Shown here one piece after another: positions 56,039 through 64,000 of a DNA stretch of 64,000 nucleotides (positions are counted from its first letter, which is position 1; each line of letters starts with the position of its first letter). This DNA comes from Azonexus fungiphilus. Its GTDB lineage: Bacteria > Pseudomonadota > Gammaproteobacteria > Burkholderiales > Rhodocyclaceae. The translations under genes were made by a program, and so were the position numbers. Under the pieces are notes generated by a model that worked only from the letters and a program-made list of their open reading frames with translations, had not been told where the DNA came from and did not search any database. Where the stretch lies: contig NZ_RBXP01000014.1 of assembly GCF_003634965.1 (NCBI RefSeq), forward strand, positions 350,119 to 414,118. The letters are read 5' to 3'.

Positions 56039-56404
56039 TCACAGCTCGAGATAGACCTCGACGACGACGCGCCGCCAGGGATCGGGATCGTCGGCGAGGG
56101 CGCCGACGCGTGCCCGCAGCCGCTCGCCGCGCTCGAGCGCGGCAGCCAGCACGCGGTTGCCGGCGCGCGGCAGGTAGCCGATCGGGCGGCCCTGCCAGTC
56201 GACGCGGACGGCCAGCCGGTCGTGCCGGTTGTCCGTTTCGCGGTGCAGCGTCAATGCGTCGCCGGTGCGCATCCGGGGGCGCACCTCGGCGAGCGCGTAG
56301 TACTGGCTGCCGGCCAGCGGCATCGTCTGGATCAGCAGCTGCAGCGACTGGGCGGCGGCGTTGCCGAGCCAGGCGAGCAGGCTAAGCGTCGCCAGCAAAC
56401 GCAT
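56039..56404 (-). CDS. Exported HIRAN-domain protein
   Basis: 121 residues: signal peptide MRLLATLSLLAWLGNAAAQ followed by a HIRAN domain (about 30-115; PLAGSQYYALAEVRPRMRTGDALTLHRETDNRHDRLAVRVDWQGRPIGYLPRAGNRVLAAALERG). HIRAN is known as a DNA 3'-end-binding module of HLTF/Rad5 helicases; a secreted, stand-alone copy in bacteria must do something else, unknown. Overlaps yraN by 23 bp on the same strand. Confidence 0.82.
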   Translation of the reverse strand: MRLLATLSLLAWLGNAAAQSLQLLIQTMPLAGSQYYALAEVRPRMRTGDALTLHRETDNRHDRLAVRVDWQGRPIGYLPRAGNRVLAAALERGERLRARVGALADDPDPWRRVVVEVYLEL

Positions 56405-56744
56405 CGCGCAGCCATTCCAGGCGTTCGTCGTCGATCAGCAGACAGTCGAAGCGGCAGGCGCAGTCACCGTGGCGGGCCAGCCAGTGGCGGGCGGCAAGGA
56501 CGATGCGGCGCTGCTTGGCGGCGGTGATGCTGGCGCCGGCGCCGCCGAAATCGCCGCGGCTGCGCTGGCGGACCTCGACGAAAACCAGCGTCCGCCCGTC
56601 GCGCATGATCAGGTCGATTTCGCCGCCGCGCACGCGGAAATTACGGTCGACCAGGCGCAGGCCGCATTTTTCGAGATGCGCTGCCGCCCGCGTCTCGGCT
56701 TCGCGACCGCGCGCCACGGTGGTATCGTTGGTCTTTGCCTGCAT
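56382..56744 (-). CDS. yraN: UPF0102 (YraN) endonuclease-fold protein
   Basis: 120 residues with the UPF0102 motifs: ARGREAETRAAAHLEKCGLRLVDRNFRVRGGEIDLIMRDGRTLVFVEVRQR and KQRRIVLAARHWLA. The D-x(n)-ExK arrangement (EIDLIM ... VFVEVR) resembles restriction-type nucleases. Divergent from rsmI across 9 bp, as in many proteobacteria. Here the second catalytic position is VRQR rather than VKxR. Confidence 0.92.
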   Translation of the reverse strand: MQAKTNDTTVARGREAETRAAAHLEKCGLRLVDRNFRVRGGEIDLIMRDGRTLVFVEVRQRSRGDFGGAGASITAAKQRRIVLAARHWLARHGDCACRFDCLLIDDERLEWLRDAFAGDA

Positions 56745-56753
56745 CGCCGGAAA

Positions 56754-57593
56754 ATGACAAATGAATTGATTGCGGCATTGTACGTCGTGCCGACGCCGCT
56801 GGGAAACCTCGGCGACCTGACCCGGCGCGCCGAGGATGTCCTGCGCAGCGTGCCCTGGGTCGCCTGCGAGGACACCCGGCACAGCGCGCCGCTGCTCAAG
56901 CAGCTCGGCGCCCGGGCGAAGACCTTGCCGGCGCACCAGCACAACGAACACGAAGCCGCCGCGCGCATCGTCGACAAGCTGCGCGCCGGCGAGGCCGTCG
57001 CCCTGGTCTCGGATGCCGGCACCCCGGGGATTTCCGATCCCGGCGCGCGCATCGTCGCCGCCGTCCGCGCTGCCGGCTGCAAGGTCGTGCCGCTGCCCGG
57101 CGCCTGTGCGGCGACGACGGCGCTGTCGGCCGCCGGCCTGGCCGACGAGCACTTCCTGTTCCACGGCTTCCTGCCGAGCAAGGCCGGCCAGCGCCGGCAG
57201 GCGCTCGCCGAGCTCGCCGGCCATGCCTGCGCGCTGGTCTTCTACGAAGCACCGCACCGCGTCCTCGATACCGTCGCCGACATGGCTGCCGTATTCGGCG
57301 AACGCACGCTGGTGGTCGCCCGCGAACTGACCAAGCTCTTCGAAAACATCGATTCCCTGCCGTTGACCGTCGCGGTCGACTGGTTCCAGGCCGACCCCAA
57401 CCGCCAGCGCGGCGAGTTCGTGCTGATCGTTTCCGGTGCGCCACCCGGCGACGCTGGCGGTGAGGGTGAACGCATCCTGCGCCTGCTCCTCGACGAAGGC
57501 CTGGGGACCAAGCAGGCGGCCAAGCTGGCGGCGGCGATCAGCGGCGAGGCGAAGAACGCCCTGTACGAGCGCGCACTGGCGCTGAAAAGTTAA
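56754..57593 (+). CDS. rsmI: 16S rRNA 2'-O-methyltransferase RsmI
   Basis: 279 residues of the tetrapyrrole-methylase fold: [56 protein letters not shown] and [18 protein letters not shown]. It methylates C1402 of 16S rRNA. ATG 56754 gives the family N-terminus; upstream in-frame codons overlap yraN. Confidence 0.95.
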   Translation: MTNELIAALYVVPTPLGNLGDLTRRAEDVLRSVPWVACEDTRHSAPLLKQLGARAKTLPAHQHNEHEAAARIVDKLRAGEAVALVSDAGTPGISDPGARIVAAVRAAGCKVVPLPGACAATTALSAAGLADEHFLFHGFLPSKAGQRRQALAELAGHACALVFYEAPHRVLDTVADMAAVFGERTLVVARELTKLFENIDSLPLTVAVDWFQADPNRQRGEFVLIVSGAPPGDAGGEGERILRLLLDEGLGTKQAAKLAAAISGEAKNALYERALALKS

Positions 57594-57621
57594 AATCCGG
57601 GAAATTCACGCGAGAGACTCC

Positions 57622-58653
57622 ATGCAAATCACCATCACCCGCCCCGACGACTGGCACCTCCACCTGCGCGACGGCGAAGCCCTGGCCGCCGTGCTGCCGC
57701 ATACCGCCCGCCAGTTCGGCCGGGCCATCGTCATGCCCAACCTGAAGCCGCCGGTGACCACGGTCGAACTGGCCGCCGCCTACCGCGACCGCATCCTGGC
57801 CGCACTGCCGGCCGGCATGGCTTTCGAACCGCTGATGACGCTTTACCTGACCGACAACATGCAGCCGGCCGAGATCACCCGGGCCGCGGCGTCCGGCTTC
57901 GTCAAGGCGGTCAAGCTCTATCCGGCCGGCGCGACGACCAATTCCGATGCCGGCCTGACCGACATCCGCAAGGCCGACGCGACGCTCGCCGAAATGGAGC
58001 GGGTTGGCCTGCCGTTGCTGGTGCACGGCGAAGTCACCGATCCGGCGGTCGACCTGTTCGACCGCGAAAAAGTCTTCATCGACACCGTGCTGCTGCCGCT
58101 GACGCAACGCTTCCCGAAGCTGAAGGTGGTGATGGAGCACATCACCACCAAGGATGCGGCCGAGTTCGTGGCGTCGTCCGCCGCCAACGTCGCGGCGACG
58201 ATCACCGCCCACCACCTGCTTTACAACCGCAACGCCATCTTCCAGGGCGGCGTGCGCCCGCACTGGTACTGCCTGCCGGTGTTGAAGCGCGAGACGCACC
58301 GCGAGGCGCTGGTCGCGGCGGCGATTTCCGGCAACCCGAAATTCTTCCTCGGTACCGATTCGGCGCCGCATGCCAGGGGCGCCAAGGAAGCCGCCTGCGG
58401 TTGCGCCGGCTGCTACACCGCCTATGCGGCGATCGAGCTCTATGCCGAAGCCTTCGAGAATGCCGGCGCGCTCGACCAGCTCGAGGCCTTCGCCAGCTTC
58501 AACGGTCCGGACTGGTACGGCCTGCCGCGCAACGCCGATACGGTGACGCTGGTCAAGGAGACATGGACGGTGCCGGCGAGCTATCCTTACGTCAGTACCG
58601 ACGACATCGTGCCGCTGCGTGCGGGCGAGTCGCTCTCCTGGAAAATGCGCTGA
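57622..58653 (+). CDS. pyrC: Dihydroorotase (class II)
   Basis: 343 residues: zinc ligands in [11 protein letters not shown], carboxylated Lys in [18 protein letters not shown] near 100, [23 protein letters not shown] and [14 protein letters not shown]. Catalyses ring closure of carbamoyl aspartate in pyrimidine synthesis. Length and motifs match the E. coli type. Confidence 0.97.
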   Translation: MQITITRPDDWHLHLRDGEALAAVLPHTARQFGRAIVMPNLKPPVTTVELAAAYRDRILAALPAGMAFEPLMTLYLTDNMQPAEITRAAASGFVKAVKLYPAGATTNSDAGLTDIRKADATLAEMERVGLPLLVHGEVTDPAVDLFDREKVFIDTVLLPLTQRFPKLKVVMEHITTKDAAEFVASSAANVAATITAHHLLYNRNAIFQGGVRPHWYCLPVLKRETHREALVAAAISGNPKFFLGTDSAPHARGAKEAACGCAGCYTAYAAIELYAEAFENAGALDQLEAFASFNGPDWYGLPRNADTVTLVKETWTVPASYPYVSTDDIVPLRAGESLSWKMR

Positions 58654-58664
58654 GGAAAACGACC

Positions 58665-59105
58665 ATGCGCCTGCCCGCCTTGCTTGCTGCCGTGCTTGCC
58701 GTGCCCCTGCTGTCCGCCTGTGTCGACGACCGGGCCTCGTGGTCGATCGACGGCACGCGCGAGCACGCGCTGTCGGTGATTCGCGAGCAGCCGCTGTTCT
58801 GGGACAAGAAGGTCAATCTCTACGTGGTCGTGTCGCGGATGCCCGCCTGCAACCGCCGGCATGCGCTGGGCGCCGGCTCCGAGAATACCCGGGTGGAAGT
58901 CTATCAGGTGCCGTCGGGGGCCTTCGTCGTCAAGGCCGGCAAGCGCATGTACGCGACCGAGTCGCAGACCTGCGAGTCCTGGGCCCGGCTGGAAGAGGAG
59001 CCGGCCGAGGGGCTGGGCGAGTTGCGCGGGGTGTTCCGTGTGCGCAACGGCCAGTTCGCCTTCTTCGCCGAGCAGCCGGAGGCGGCCGGCGAGGATGCGG
59101 AGTGA
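58665..59105 (+). CDS. Lipoprotein of unknown function
   Basis: 146 residues with a lipoprotein signal (MRLPALLAAVLAVPLLSAC, lipobox LSAC), so the mature protein begins at Cys19. The rest is a compact domain with DKKVNLYVVVSRMPACNRRHALG and FVVKAGKRMYATESQTCESWARLE; two further cysteines may form a disulfide. I recognise no named family. It follows pyrC by 11 bp and is probably cotranscribed. Confidence 0.75.
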   Translation: MRLPALLAAVLAVPLLSACVDDRASWSIDGTREHALSVIREQPLFWDKKVNLYVVVSRMPACNRRHALGAGSENTRVEVYQVPSGAFVVKAGKRMYATESQTCESWARLEEEPAEGLGELRGVFRVRNGQFAFFAEQPEAAGEDAE

Positions 59106-59114
59106 GCCGCTCGT

Positions 59115-59378
59115 TCAGTGACGGCGGCGCGGGGGCGGCGGCGTGCTGCCGTTGCGCGTTTCCAGGTGGCGGAAGGTGATCCGTCCCTTGGTCAGGTCGT
59201 AGGGCGACAGTTCCAGGCTGACCTTGTCGCCGAGCAGGATGCGGATGTGGTGCTTCTTCATCTTGCCGGCCGTGTAGGCGACCATCTTGTGGCCGTTTTC
59301 CAGCAGTACGCGATAGCGTCCATCGGGCAGGACGTCTTCGACGACGCCCATCATTTCGAGTAGTTCTTCCTTGGCCAT
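59115..59378 (-). CDS. infA: Translation initiation factor IF-1, extended form
   Basis: 87 residues: an S1/OB-fold typical of IF-1 ([71 protein letters not shown], residues 1-71) plus a 16-residue tail [17 protein letters not shown]. coli IF-1 stops after about 72. Betaproteobacteria commonly carry this second infA type outside the ribosomal-protein cluster. A GAGGAGAATC ribosome-binding site precedes the ATG. Confidence 0.93.
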   Translation of the reverse strand: MAKEELLEMMGVVEDVLPDGRYRVLLENGHKMVAYTAGKMKKHHIRILLGDKVSLELSPYDLTKGRITFRHLETRNGSTPPPPRRRH

Positions 59379-59616
59379 GTGATTCTCCTCCGGCGATAGT
59401 GGCGGCAAGGCCGCGGTCTGGCGGCGGTTGCGCGGGTGGTGCGCTATGCGACGGGGAAATGGGCGCTTCGGTCTGCCGGAGCGGTCGCTGGGCGACGGCG
59501 GCAGGGTGAGGGCATTTACGCGGGGCAGAACGACGGGATCGGAGCCGGCTGGCTCCTGCGAAGCCTGTGGATGATACGCCGCTGTGCCCGTTCTGGCAAG
59601 GAAGTCGAGGAAATTC

Positions 59617-59646
59617 AGGTGCTTGCCGAGCGCCCGGCAAGCACCT
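59617..59646 (-). terminator. leuA terminator hairpin
   Basis: AGGTGCTTGCCG and CGGCAAGCACCT form perfect 12-bp arms with a 6-nt loop, 7 bp beyond the leuA stop on the minus strand, followed by GAATTT. Strong stem, short T-run. Confidence 0.75.
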
Positions 59647-59653
59647 GCGGGCT

Positions 59654-61336
59654 TCAGGCGGCGGCGTCGATGGCGCTGACCCCGAGCCGGTTGATGCCGC
59701 TGATCAGGGCCTTGATCGAGGCGGTGACGATGTTGCCGTCGATGCCGGCGCCGTAGCATTCGCCGCGGCCGCTGGCGGCCATCTCGATGAAGGCGCAGGC
59801 ACGGGCGTTGCCGTCCTCGCCCATCGGCACCATCGAGCGTTCCTCGTAGCTGCGCACCTGGGCGTGGATGCCGGCGCTCGCCAGGGCGTGCATGGCGGCG
59901 TTGATCGGGCCGTTGCCTTCGCCGCTGAGCACGTGCGTGGTGCCGCCGATGTCGACGGTGAGGCGGATGCCCTGCTGCTGGCCGTGCTCGAACAGATGGT
60001 GCTCGCGGTAGCGGATGCAGTCGCCGGCGTCGAGGTAGGTCTGGCTGAAGAGATGCCAGATGGCGTCGGCGCTGACTTCGCCGCCGTGGGTGTCGGTATG
60101 GCGCTGGACGACGCCGGAGAACTCGACCTGGAGGCGGCGCGGCATGACCACGCCGTGTTCGGTTTCCATCAGGTAGGCGATGCCGCCCTTGCCCGACTGG
60201 CTGTTCACGCGGATCACCGAGTCGTAGGAACGGCCAACGTCGGCCGGGTCGATCGGGAGGTAGGGCACTGACCAAGTCTCATCCGCCTTTTGAGCGGCAA
60301 ACCCCTTCTTGATGGCGTCCTGGTGGGAGCCGGAGAAGGCCGTGAAAACGAGATCCCCGACGTACGGGTGGCGCGGATGGATCGGGAGCTGGGTGCAGTG
60401 TTCGTAGGTGCGGGCGACGGCGTTGATGTCGGAGAAGTCGAGCTGCGGATCGACGCCCTGGGTGTGCATGTTGAGCGCGAGGGTGACCAGGTCGACGTTG
60501 CCGGTGCGCTCGCCGTTGCCGAAGAGGCAGCCCTCGACGCGGTCGGCGCCGGCCATCAGGCCGAGTTCGGCGGCAGCGACGGCGGTGCCGCGGTCGTTGT
60601 GCGGATGGAGGCTGATGATCACGCTGTCGCGGCGTTCGAGGTGGCGGTGCATCCACTCGATCTGGTCGGCGTAGATGTTCGGCGTGGCGATCTCGACCGT
60701 GGTCGGGAGATTGAGGATGACCTTGTTGTCCGGCGTCGCGCCCCAGGCGGCGGTGACCGCGTCGCAGACTTCCTTGGCGAAGTCGAGTTCGGTGGCGGTG
60801 AACAATTCCGGGCTGTATTCGAGCGTGATCTTCGTTTCCGGCATTTCGGCAGCGAGCGTTTTGATCAACTTGACCGCGTCGACCGCCATCGTCACCACTT
60901 CGGCCTTGCTCATGCCGAAGACGAAATCGCGGAAGCTCGGGCAGGTGGCGTTGTAGACATGGACGATGGCTTGTTTCGCGCCCTTCAAGGATTCGAAAGT
61001 GCGGCGGATGAGGTGCTCGCGCGCCTGGGTGAGGACTTCGATGGTGACATCGTCGGGGATGTGTTTTTCCTCGATGAGGCGGCGGACGAAGCCGAATTCG
61101 GTTTCCGACGCCGACGGGAAGGCGATCTCGATCTGCTTGAAGCCGATCCGGCAGAGCGTCTTGAACATCTGCATCTTCTTGTCGGCGTTCATCGGCTCGA
61201 ACAAGGCCTGGTTGCCGTCGCGCAGGTCGGTGCTCATCCAGATCGGCGCTTGCGTGATGGTGCGGTTCGGCCACTGACGGTCGACCAGGCCGACGGGCGG
61301 AAAAGCGGTGTATTTGGACGATTTCTGCTGCGACAT
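59654..61336 (-). CDS. leuA: 2-isopropylmalate synthase (long form)
   Basis: 560 residues, the longer LeuA type with a C-terminal regulatory domain. Features: [20 protein letters not shown] (catalytic/metal), [60 protein letters not shown], and [22 protein letters not shown] at the end. First committed step of leucine synthesis, feedback-inhibited by leucine. Divergent from an Lrp-type regulator, which is a natural controller of it. Confidence 0.96.
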   Translation of the reverse strand: MSQQKSSKYTAFPPVGLVDRQWPNRTITQAPIWMSTDLRDGNQALFEPMNADKKMQMFKTLCRIGFKQIEIAFPSASETEFGFVRRLIEEKHIPDDVTIEVLTQAREHLIRRTFESLKGAKQAIVHVYNATCPSFRDFVFGMSKAEVVTMAVDAVKLIKTLAAEMPETKITLEYSPELFTATELDFAKEVCDAVTAAWGATPDNKVILNLPTTVEIATPNIYADQIEWMHRHLERRDSVIISLHPHNDRGTAVAAAELGLMAGADRVEGCLFGNGERTGNVDLVTLALNMHTQGVDPQLDFSDINAVARTYEHCTQLPIHPRHPYVGDLVFTAFSGSHQDAIKKGFAAQKADETWSVPYLPIDPADVGRSYDSVIRVNSQSGKGGIAYLMETEHGVVMPRRLQVEFSGVVQRHTDTHGGEVSADAIWHLFSQTYLDAGDCIRYREHHLFEHGQQQGIRLTVDIGGTTHVLSGEGNGPINAAMHALASAGIHAQVRSYEERSMVPMGEDGNARACAFIEMAASGRGECYGAGIDGNIVTASIKALISGINRLGVSAIDAAA

Positions 61337-61414
61337 GATGCGGCTCCGGAAAATTTTTGCGATGGCGAAATATTACGTAAAAGCCGGCGGCAGGTGCTTG
61401 CGTTTTGTGGCATG

Positions 61415-61439
61415 ATTTGCCGTTGAATTGGCAGAAAAT
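61415..61439. promoter_or_regulatory. Candidate operator between leuA and the Lrp-type gene
   Basis: ATTTGCC and GGCAGAAAAT are imperfect arms around GTTGAATT in the 120-bp divergent region, 18 bp before the regulator ATG. AT-flanked dyads of this kind are typical of autoregulated Lrp/AsnC sites; assignment is inferred. Confidence 0.4.
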
Positions 61440-61456
61440 TGCGTAAACAGGAAATT

Positions 61457-61933
61457 ATGGGCAATCAATTGACGATCGATCGTTACGACCGGCAAATTCT
61501 CGCTGTCCTGCAGCAGGATGGGCGGATCAGCAACCAGGAACTGGCCGACCGCATCGGCCTGTCGCCGTCGCCCTGCCTGCGCCGGGTGCGTACGCTTGAG
61601 GAGGCCGGCTTGATCGCCGGCTACCGCGCCCTGCTCGATGCGAAGAAGCTCGGCCTGACGCTGATGGCGCTGATCGGCATCTCGATGGACCAGCACACGC
61701 CCGAGCGCTTCGCCAACCTCGAAGCGACCATCTCGGACATTCCCGAAGTGCTCGAATGCCTGCTCATCACCGGCCAGCAGTCGGACTACCAGCTCAAGGT
61801 CGTGGTTCGCGACATGGATGCCTATCAGGACCTGCTGCTCAACAAGATCACGCGCATCCAGGGCGTCACCGGGGTGCACACCAGTTTCGTGCTGCGCAAA
61901 GTGGTCGACCGTACCGCCTTGCCGCTGGGCTGA
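61457..61933 (+). CDS. Lrp/AsnC-family transcription regulator
   Basis: 158 residues: N-terminal helix-turn-helix (LTIDRYDRQILAVLQQDGRISNQELADRIGLSPSPCLRRVRTLEEAGLI) and a C-terminal RAM (AsnC) effector domain (about 75-150; IPEVLECLLITGQQSDYQLKVVVRDMDAYQDLLLNKI). Likely senses leucine or another amino acid and may regulate the divergent leuA and itself. Confidence 0.92.
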   Translation: MGNQLTIDRYDRQILAVLQQDGRISNQELADRIGLSPSPCLRRVRTLEEAGLIAGYRALLDAKKLGLTLMALIGISMDQHTPERFANLEATISDIPEVLECLLITGQQSDYQLKVVVRDMDAYQDLLLNKITRIQGVTGVHTSFVLRKVVDRTALPLG

Positions 61934-61974
61934 GCGATGCTATCATCATCGCCTTTTCCTTGATCGAGGGCAGC

Positions 61975-62145
61975 ATGAGCCAGCAGGATCGCACCGAACG
62001 CCGCCGCGTCGACCGCCGCCGTCAGCCGGTCGGCTCGCCGCCTTTCCTGACCGCCAACGGCCTGGTCCCGATAGAACGGCGGGCGCGCGTCGACCGCCGC
62101 TTCAGCTGGTTCCGCGAGCTCGTTCTCGACTTCGACGGCGCCTGA
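61975..62145 (+). CDS. Small basic protein, unknown function
   Basis: A possible 56-residue gene starting at ATG 61975 (41 bp after the regulator, GAGGG upstream): MSQQDRTERRRVDRRRQPVG ... ERRARVDRRFSWFRELVLDFDGA. Two RRxVDRR-like arginine repeats; no family recognised. Ends just before the rnpB promoter. Could be a real small gene or chance. Confidence 0.45.
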   Translation: MSQQDRTERRRVDRRRQPVGSPPFLTANGLVPIERRARVDRRFSWFRELVLDFDGA

Positions 62146-62157
62146 GGCCGATCCGCG

Positions 62158-62163
62158 TATAAT
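62158..62163 (+). promoter_or_regulatory. rnpB promoter -10 element
   Basis: A perfect TATAAT 7 bp before the expected RNA start at 62171. The -35 is poor (TTCGAC at 62131, spacing 21). Confidence 0.7.
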
Positions 62164-62170
62164 CCGCCCC

Positions 62171-62552
62171 GGAAAGTCGGCCAGGCAATCGCTGGATACT
62201 TCGGTATCGGGAGGAAAGTCCGGGCTCCATTGGGCGGGATGCCAGTTAACGACTGGGTGCTATAAGTCGCAAGACCCAAGGCAACGGAAAGTGCAACAGA
62301 GAATAGACCGCCGATGGCGTCGCAAGACGCACAGGTAAGGGTGAAACGGCGAGGTAAGAGCTCACCGCGTCCACGGTAACGGCGGACGGCACGGTAAACC
62401 CCATCCGGAGCAAGACCAAATAGGGAAGCTGAGGCGTGGCCCGCGCTGCTTCCGGGTAGGTTGCTTGAGCCTGTCGGTGACGGCAGGCCTAGAGGAATGA
62501 TTGCCGAACCTCGCGAGAGGGGAACAGAACCCGGCTTATCGGCCGGCTTTCC
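62171..62552 (+). ncRNA. rnpB: RNase P RNA (bacterial class A)
   Basis: About 382 nt. The 5' GGAAAGTCGGCC pairs with the 3' GGCCGGCTTTCC to form helix P1. Universally conserved parts are present: GGAGGAAAGTCCGGGCTCC near 62210, the CAACAGAGAATAGACCGCC region, GGTAAGGGTGAAACGG, AGACCAAATAGGGAAGC-type core and near the end GAGGAATGATTGCC and ACAGAACCCGGCTTATC, which binds tRNA CCA. It processes tRNA 5' ends with RnpA. Confidence 0.97.
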
Positions 62553-62571
62553 ACCACTTACAATTGCCCGC

Positions 62572-63687
62572 ATGAATCCCCTGATCGAATGGCCGGAGAA
62601 CGGCCAGACCCGTCGCGCCCGCTGGCGCTCCGAAGCCGGCCTGGCGGCGCCGCAGACGCTGGAAATCGTCGACGACAGCCTGGGTGCCGACGCTGCCTTC
62701 GCTGCCATGCTCGATGGTCACGCCTTGCTCTGGCGCGGCGACTGGATGCAGGTCCGCCGGCTGATCCAGGAGCTGACCCGTCGCGCCGACCGCCATTTCG
62801 CCGTCAAGGCCGGTGATCCGCACAGTTTCGCCGCCCACCGCCAGCGCCAGGGGCAGCGTGCCGCCTTGCTCGCCCGCCTGCTGGTGCCGCTCGGTCCCGA
62901 CTACAAGCTGCCGCTGCGCCGTGCCCAGGATGTCCGCCCGGCTTGTCGCGAAGCCTGGGGCAAGCCCGATGGCAGCAACAGCGTCGTTGCGCTGCGCGAA
63001 CTGCTGGCCGTGATCAGCGCCCACGAATGGCGCAAGAAGGGCGTGCCGGTGGCGGCGGTCGGTGGCCGCATCCATCCGCATTACGGCGTTTTCTCGCCGG
63101 TGCGCGGCGAATACGTCGACCTGGTCGCGCAGGCGCCGCTGCCGCCGGCTTGCGATCTGGCCTTCGACATCGGTACCGGTTCCGGCGTCCTCGCCGCGGT
63201 GCTCGCCCGCCGAGGCCTGAATGTCGTCGCCACCGACATGGCGCCGCGGGCACTGGCCTGTGCCACGGAAAATGTCGAAAAACTCGGGTTGACCGTCAAA
63301 GTCCGCATCGTCGAGGCCGATCTCTTTCCCGAAGGCCGGGCGCCGCTGGTCGTCTGCAATCCGCCCTGGCTGCCGGGACAGCCGACTTCGCCGGTCGAAT
63401 ACGCGGTCTACGATCCCGACTCGCGCATGCTGCGCGGTTTCCTCGACGGCCTGGCGGCACATCTGGCACCGGGCGGCGAGGGCTGGTTGATCATGTCCGA
63501 CCTCGCCGAACATCTCGGCCTGCGCAGTCGGAGCGATTTGCCGCAGTGGATCGATCAGGCCGGCCTGCGCGTCGTCGCGCGCATCGACACCCGGCCGACG
63601 CATGGCAAGGCGCAGGATCGCAGCGATCCCTTGCACGCCGCGCGTGCCGCCGAAGTGACGTCCTTGTGGCGGCTCGCCGCGCAATGA
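62572..63687 (+). CDS. Class I SAM methyltransferase with NPPW motif
   Basis: 371 residues. The N-terminal half (1-190) has no recognised domain. The C-terminal half has SAM motif I LAFDIGTGSGVLAAVLARRG near 200, an acidic VVATDMAPRALACATENVEKLG, and the catalytic-type motif VVCNPPWLPGQPTSPVEYAVYDPDSRMLRGFLDGLAAHLAPGGEG. NPP(Y/W) typifies N-methylation of amides or bases, as in PrmB/HemK or 23S/16S rRNA enzymes. It starts only 20 bp after rnpB with no terminator between. Confidence 0.85.
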   Translation: MNPLIEWPENGQTRRARWRSEAGLAAPQTLEIVDDSLGADAAFAAMLDGHALLWRGDWMQVRRLIQELTRRADRHFAVKAGDPHSFAAHRQRQGQRAALLARLLVPLGPDYKLPLRRAQDVRPACREAWGKPDGSNSVVALRELLAVISAHEWRKKGVPVAAVGGRIHPHYGVFSPVRGEYVDLVAQAPLPPACDLAFDIGTGSGVLAAVLARRGLNVVATDMAPRALACATENVEKLGLTVKVRIVEADLFPEGRAPLVVCNPPWLPGQPTSPVEYAVYDPDSRMLRGFLDGLAAHLAPGGEGWLIMSDLAEHLGLRSRSDLPQWIDQAGLRVVARIDTRPTHGKAQDRSDPLHAARAAEVTSLWRLAAQ

Positions 63688-63703
63688 AAAACGGCCGACC
63701 TTC

Positions 63704-63715
63704 ACGGTCGACCGT
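63704..63715. repeat. Recurrent palindrome ACGGTCGACCGT (intergenic)
   Basis: Perfect copy between the convergent methyltransferase and ahpF genes, extended as TTC and CAAATTTGCG, preceded by a related AACGGCCGACC. Could serve as a terminator-like hairpin here. Confidence 0.8.
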
Positions 63716-63736
63716 CAAATTTGCGCAAAAACCGGA

Positions 63737-64000
63737 TCAGCTGCGGATCAGGTGGTCGAAGGCGCTGAGCGAGGCGGTGGCGCCGGCGCCCATGGCGATG
63801 ATGATCTGCTTGTAGGGCACCGTCGTGCAGTCGCCGGCGGCGAAGACGCCGGGCAACGAGGTGTGGCCCTTGGCGTCGATGACGATCTCGCCGAACTTCG
63901 ACAGTTCGAGCGTGCCCTTCAGCCAGTCGGTGTTCGGCAAGAGGCCGATCTGGACGAAGATGCCTTCGAGTTCGACATGGCGCTCCTCGCCGGAAACGCG
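63737..64000 (-). CDS. ahpF: Alkyl hydroperoxide reductase subunit F, C-terminal end (cut by window edge)
   Basis: The last 87 or so residues of a pyridine-nucleotide disulfide reductase: [72 protein letters not shown]. The [14 protein letters not shown] signature and wording are those of AhpF rather than plain thioredoxin reductase. Partial only because the window ends at 64000; AhpC is expected further right. Confidence 0.92.
   Translation of the reverse strand, partial: RVSGEERHVELEGIFVQIGLLPNTDWLKGTLELSKFGEIVIDAKGHTSLPGVFAAGDCTTVPYKQIIIAMGAGATASLSAFDHLIRS

Overview
The window is a dense, GC-rich (roughly two-thirds G+C) chromosomal segment of a Gram-negative bacterium. Gene content (LptD/SurA, AmgK-MurU recycling, HemX/HemY, long-form LeuA, a second-type IF-1, an AlgZ/AlgR-like pair beside argH and hem genes) and protein sequence style point to a betaproteobacterium, most likely of the order Rhodocyclales (Azonexus/Dechloromonas-like). 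That placement is inference from recognised families, not from a search.

Layout. 1-11.2 kb: 3' side of argH (divergent, cut by the window edge), a LytS/LytR (AlgZ/AlgR-like) pair, a stand-alone receiver protein, pepN, a tonB-exbB-exbD operon, a large hybrid histidine kinase, a TPMT-like methyltransferase and a thioredoxin-fold protein. 11.2-15.4 kb: hemC-hemD-hemX-hemY. 15.4-24.7 kb (minus strand): hemF, purD, purH, fis, dusB, a MenA-type prenyltransferase, pepP, murU, amgK. 24.8-30.4 kb (plus): lptD-surA-pdxA-rsmA. 30.5-37.9 kb (minus): DUF2892 protein, a Crp/Fnr regulator, xthA, a glutaredoxin-like protein, prlC, DUF2189, purC, DUF3422. 38-42.3 kb: a Sel1/SPOR protein and an AddA-like helicase-nuclease. 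42.57-44.1 kb: an AT-richer island with two genes of unknown function separated by a well-formed integron attC site. 44.2-49.9 kb: dgkA, uvrA (with a LexA-type box), a Cds6-like lipoprotein, an MFS transporter, ssb. 50-56.7 kb: HDOD protein, an orphan ABC binding protein, rfaE2/hldE-C, a K+ channel with RCK domains, DUF6394, and a BON/SIS/HIRAN/YraN cluster divergent from rsmI. 57.6-64 kb: pyrC, a lipoprotein, infA, leuA divergent from an Lrp-type regulator, rnpB (RNase P RNA), a class I methyltransferase, and the 3' end of ahpF.

Functionally this is mostly housekeeping: heme and purine synthesis, outer-membrane assembly, cell-wall recycling, DNA repair and metabolic regulation. Two things stand out. 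First, the 42.57-44.1 kb island looks like integron gene cassettes sitting in the chromosome with no integrase in the window (a CALIN-like remnant); both cassette proteins are unfamiliar. Second, a 12-bp palindrome, ACGGTCGACCGT, occurs five times perfectly and many more times in decayed or half form, both between genes and in frame inside genes (a perfect 24-bp version lies inside pdxA); no annotated feature type explains it.
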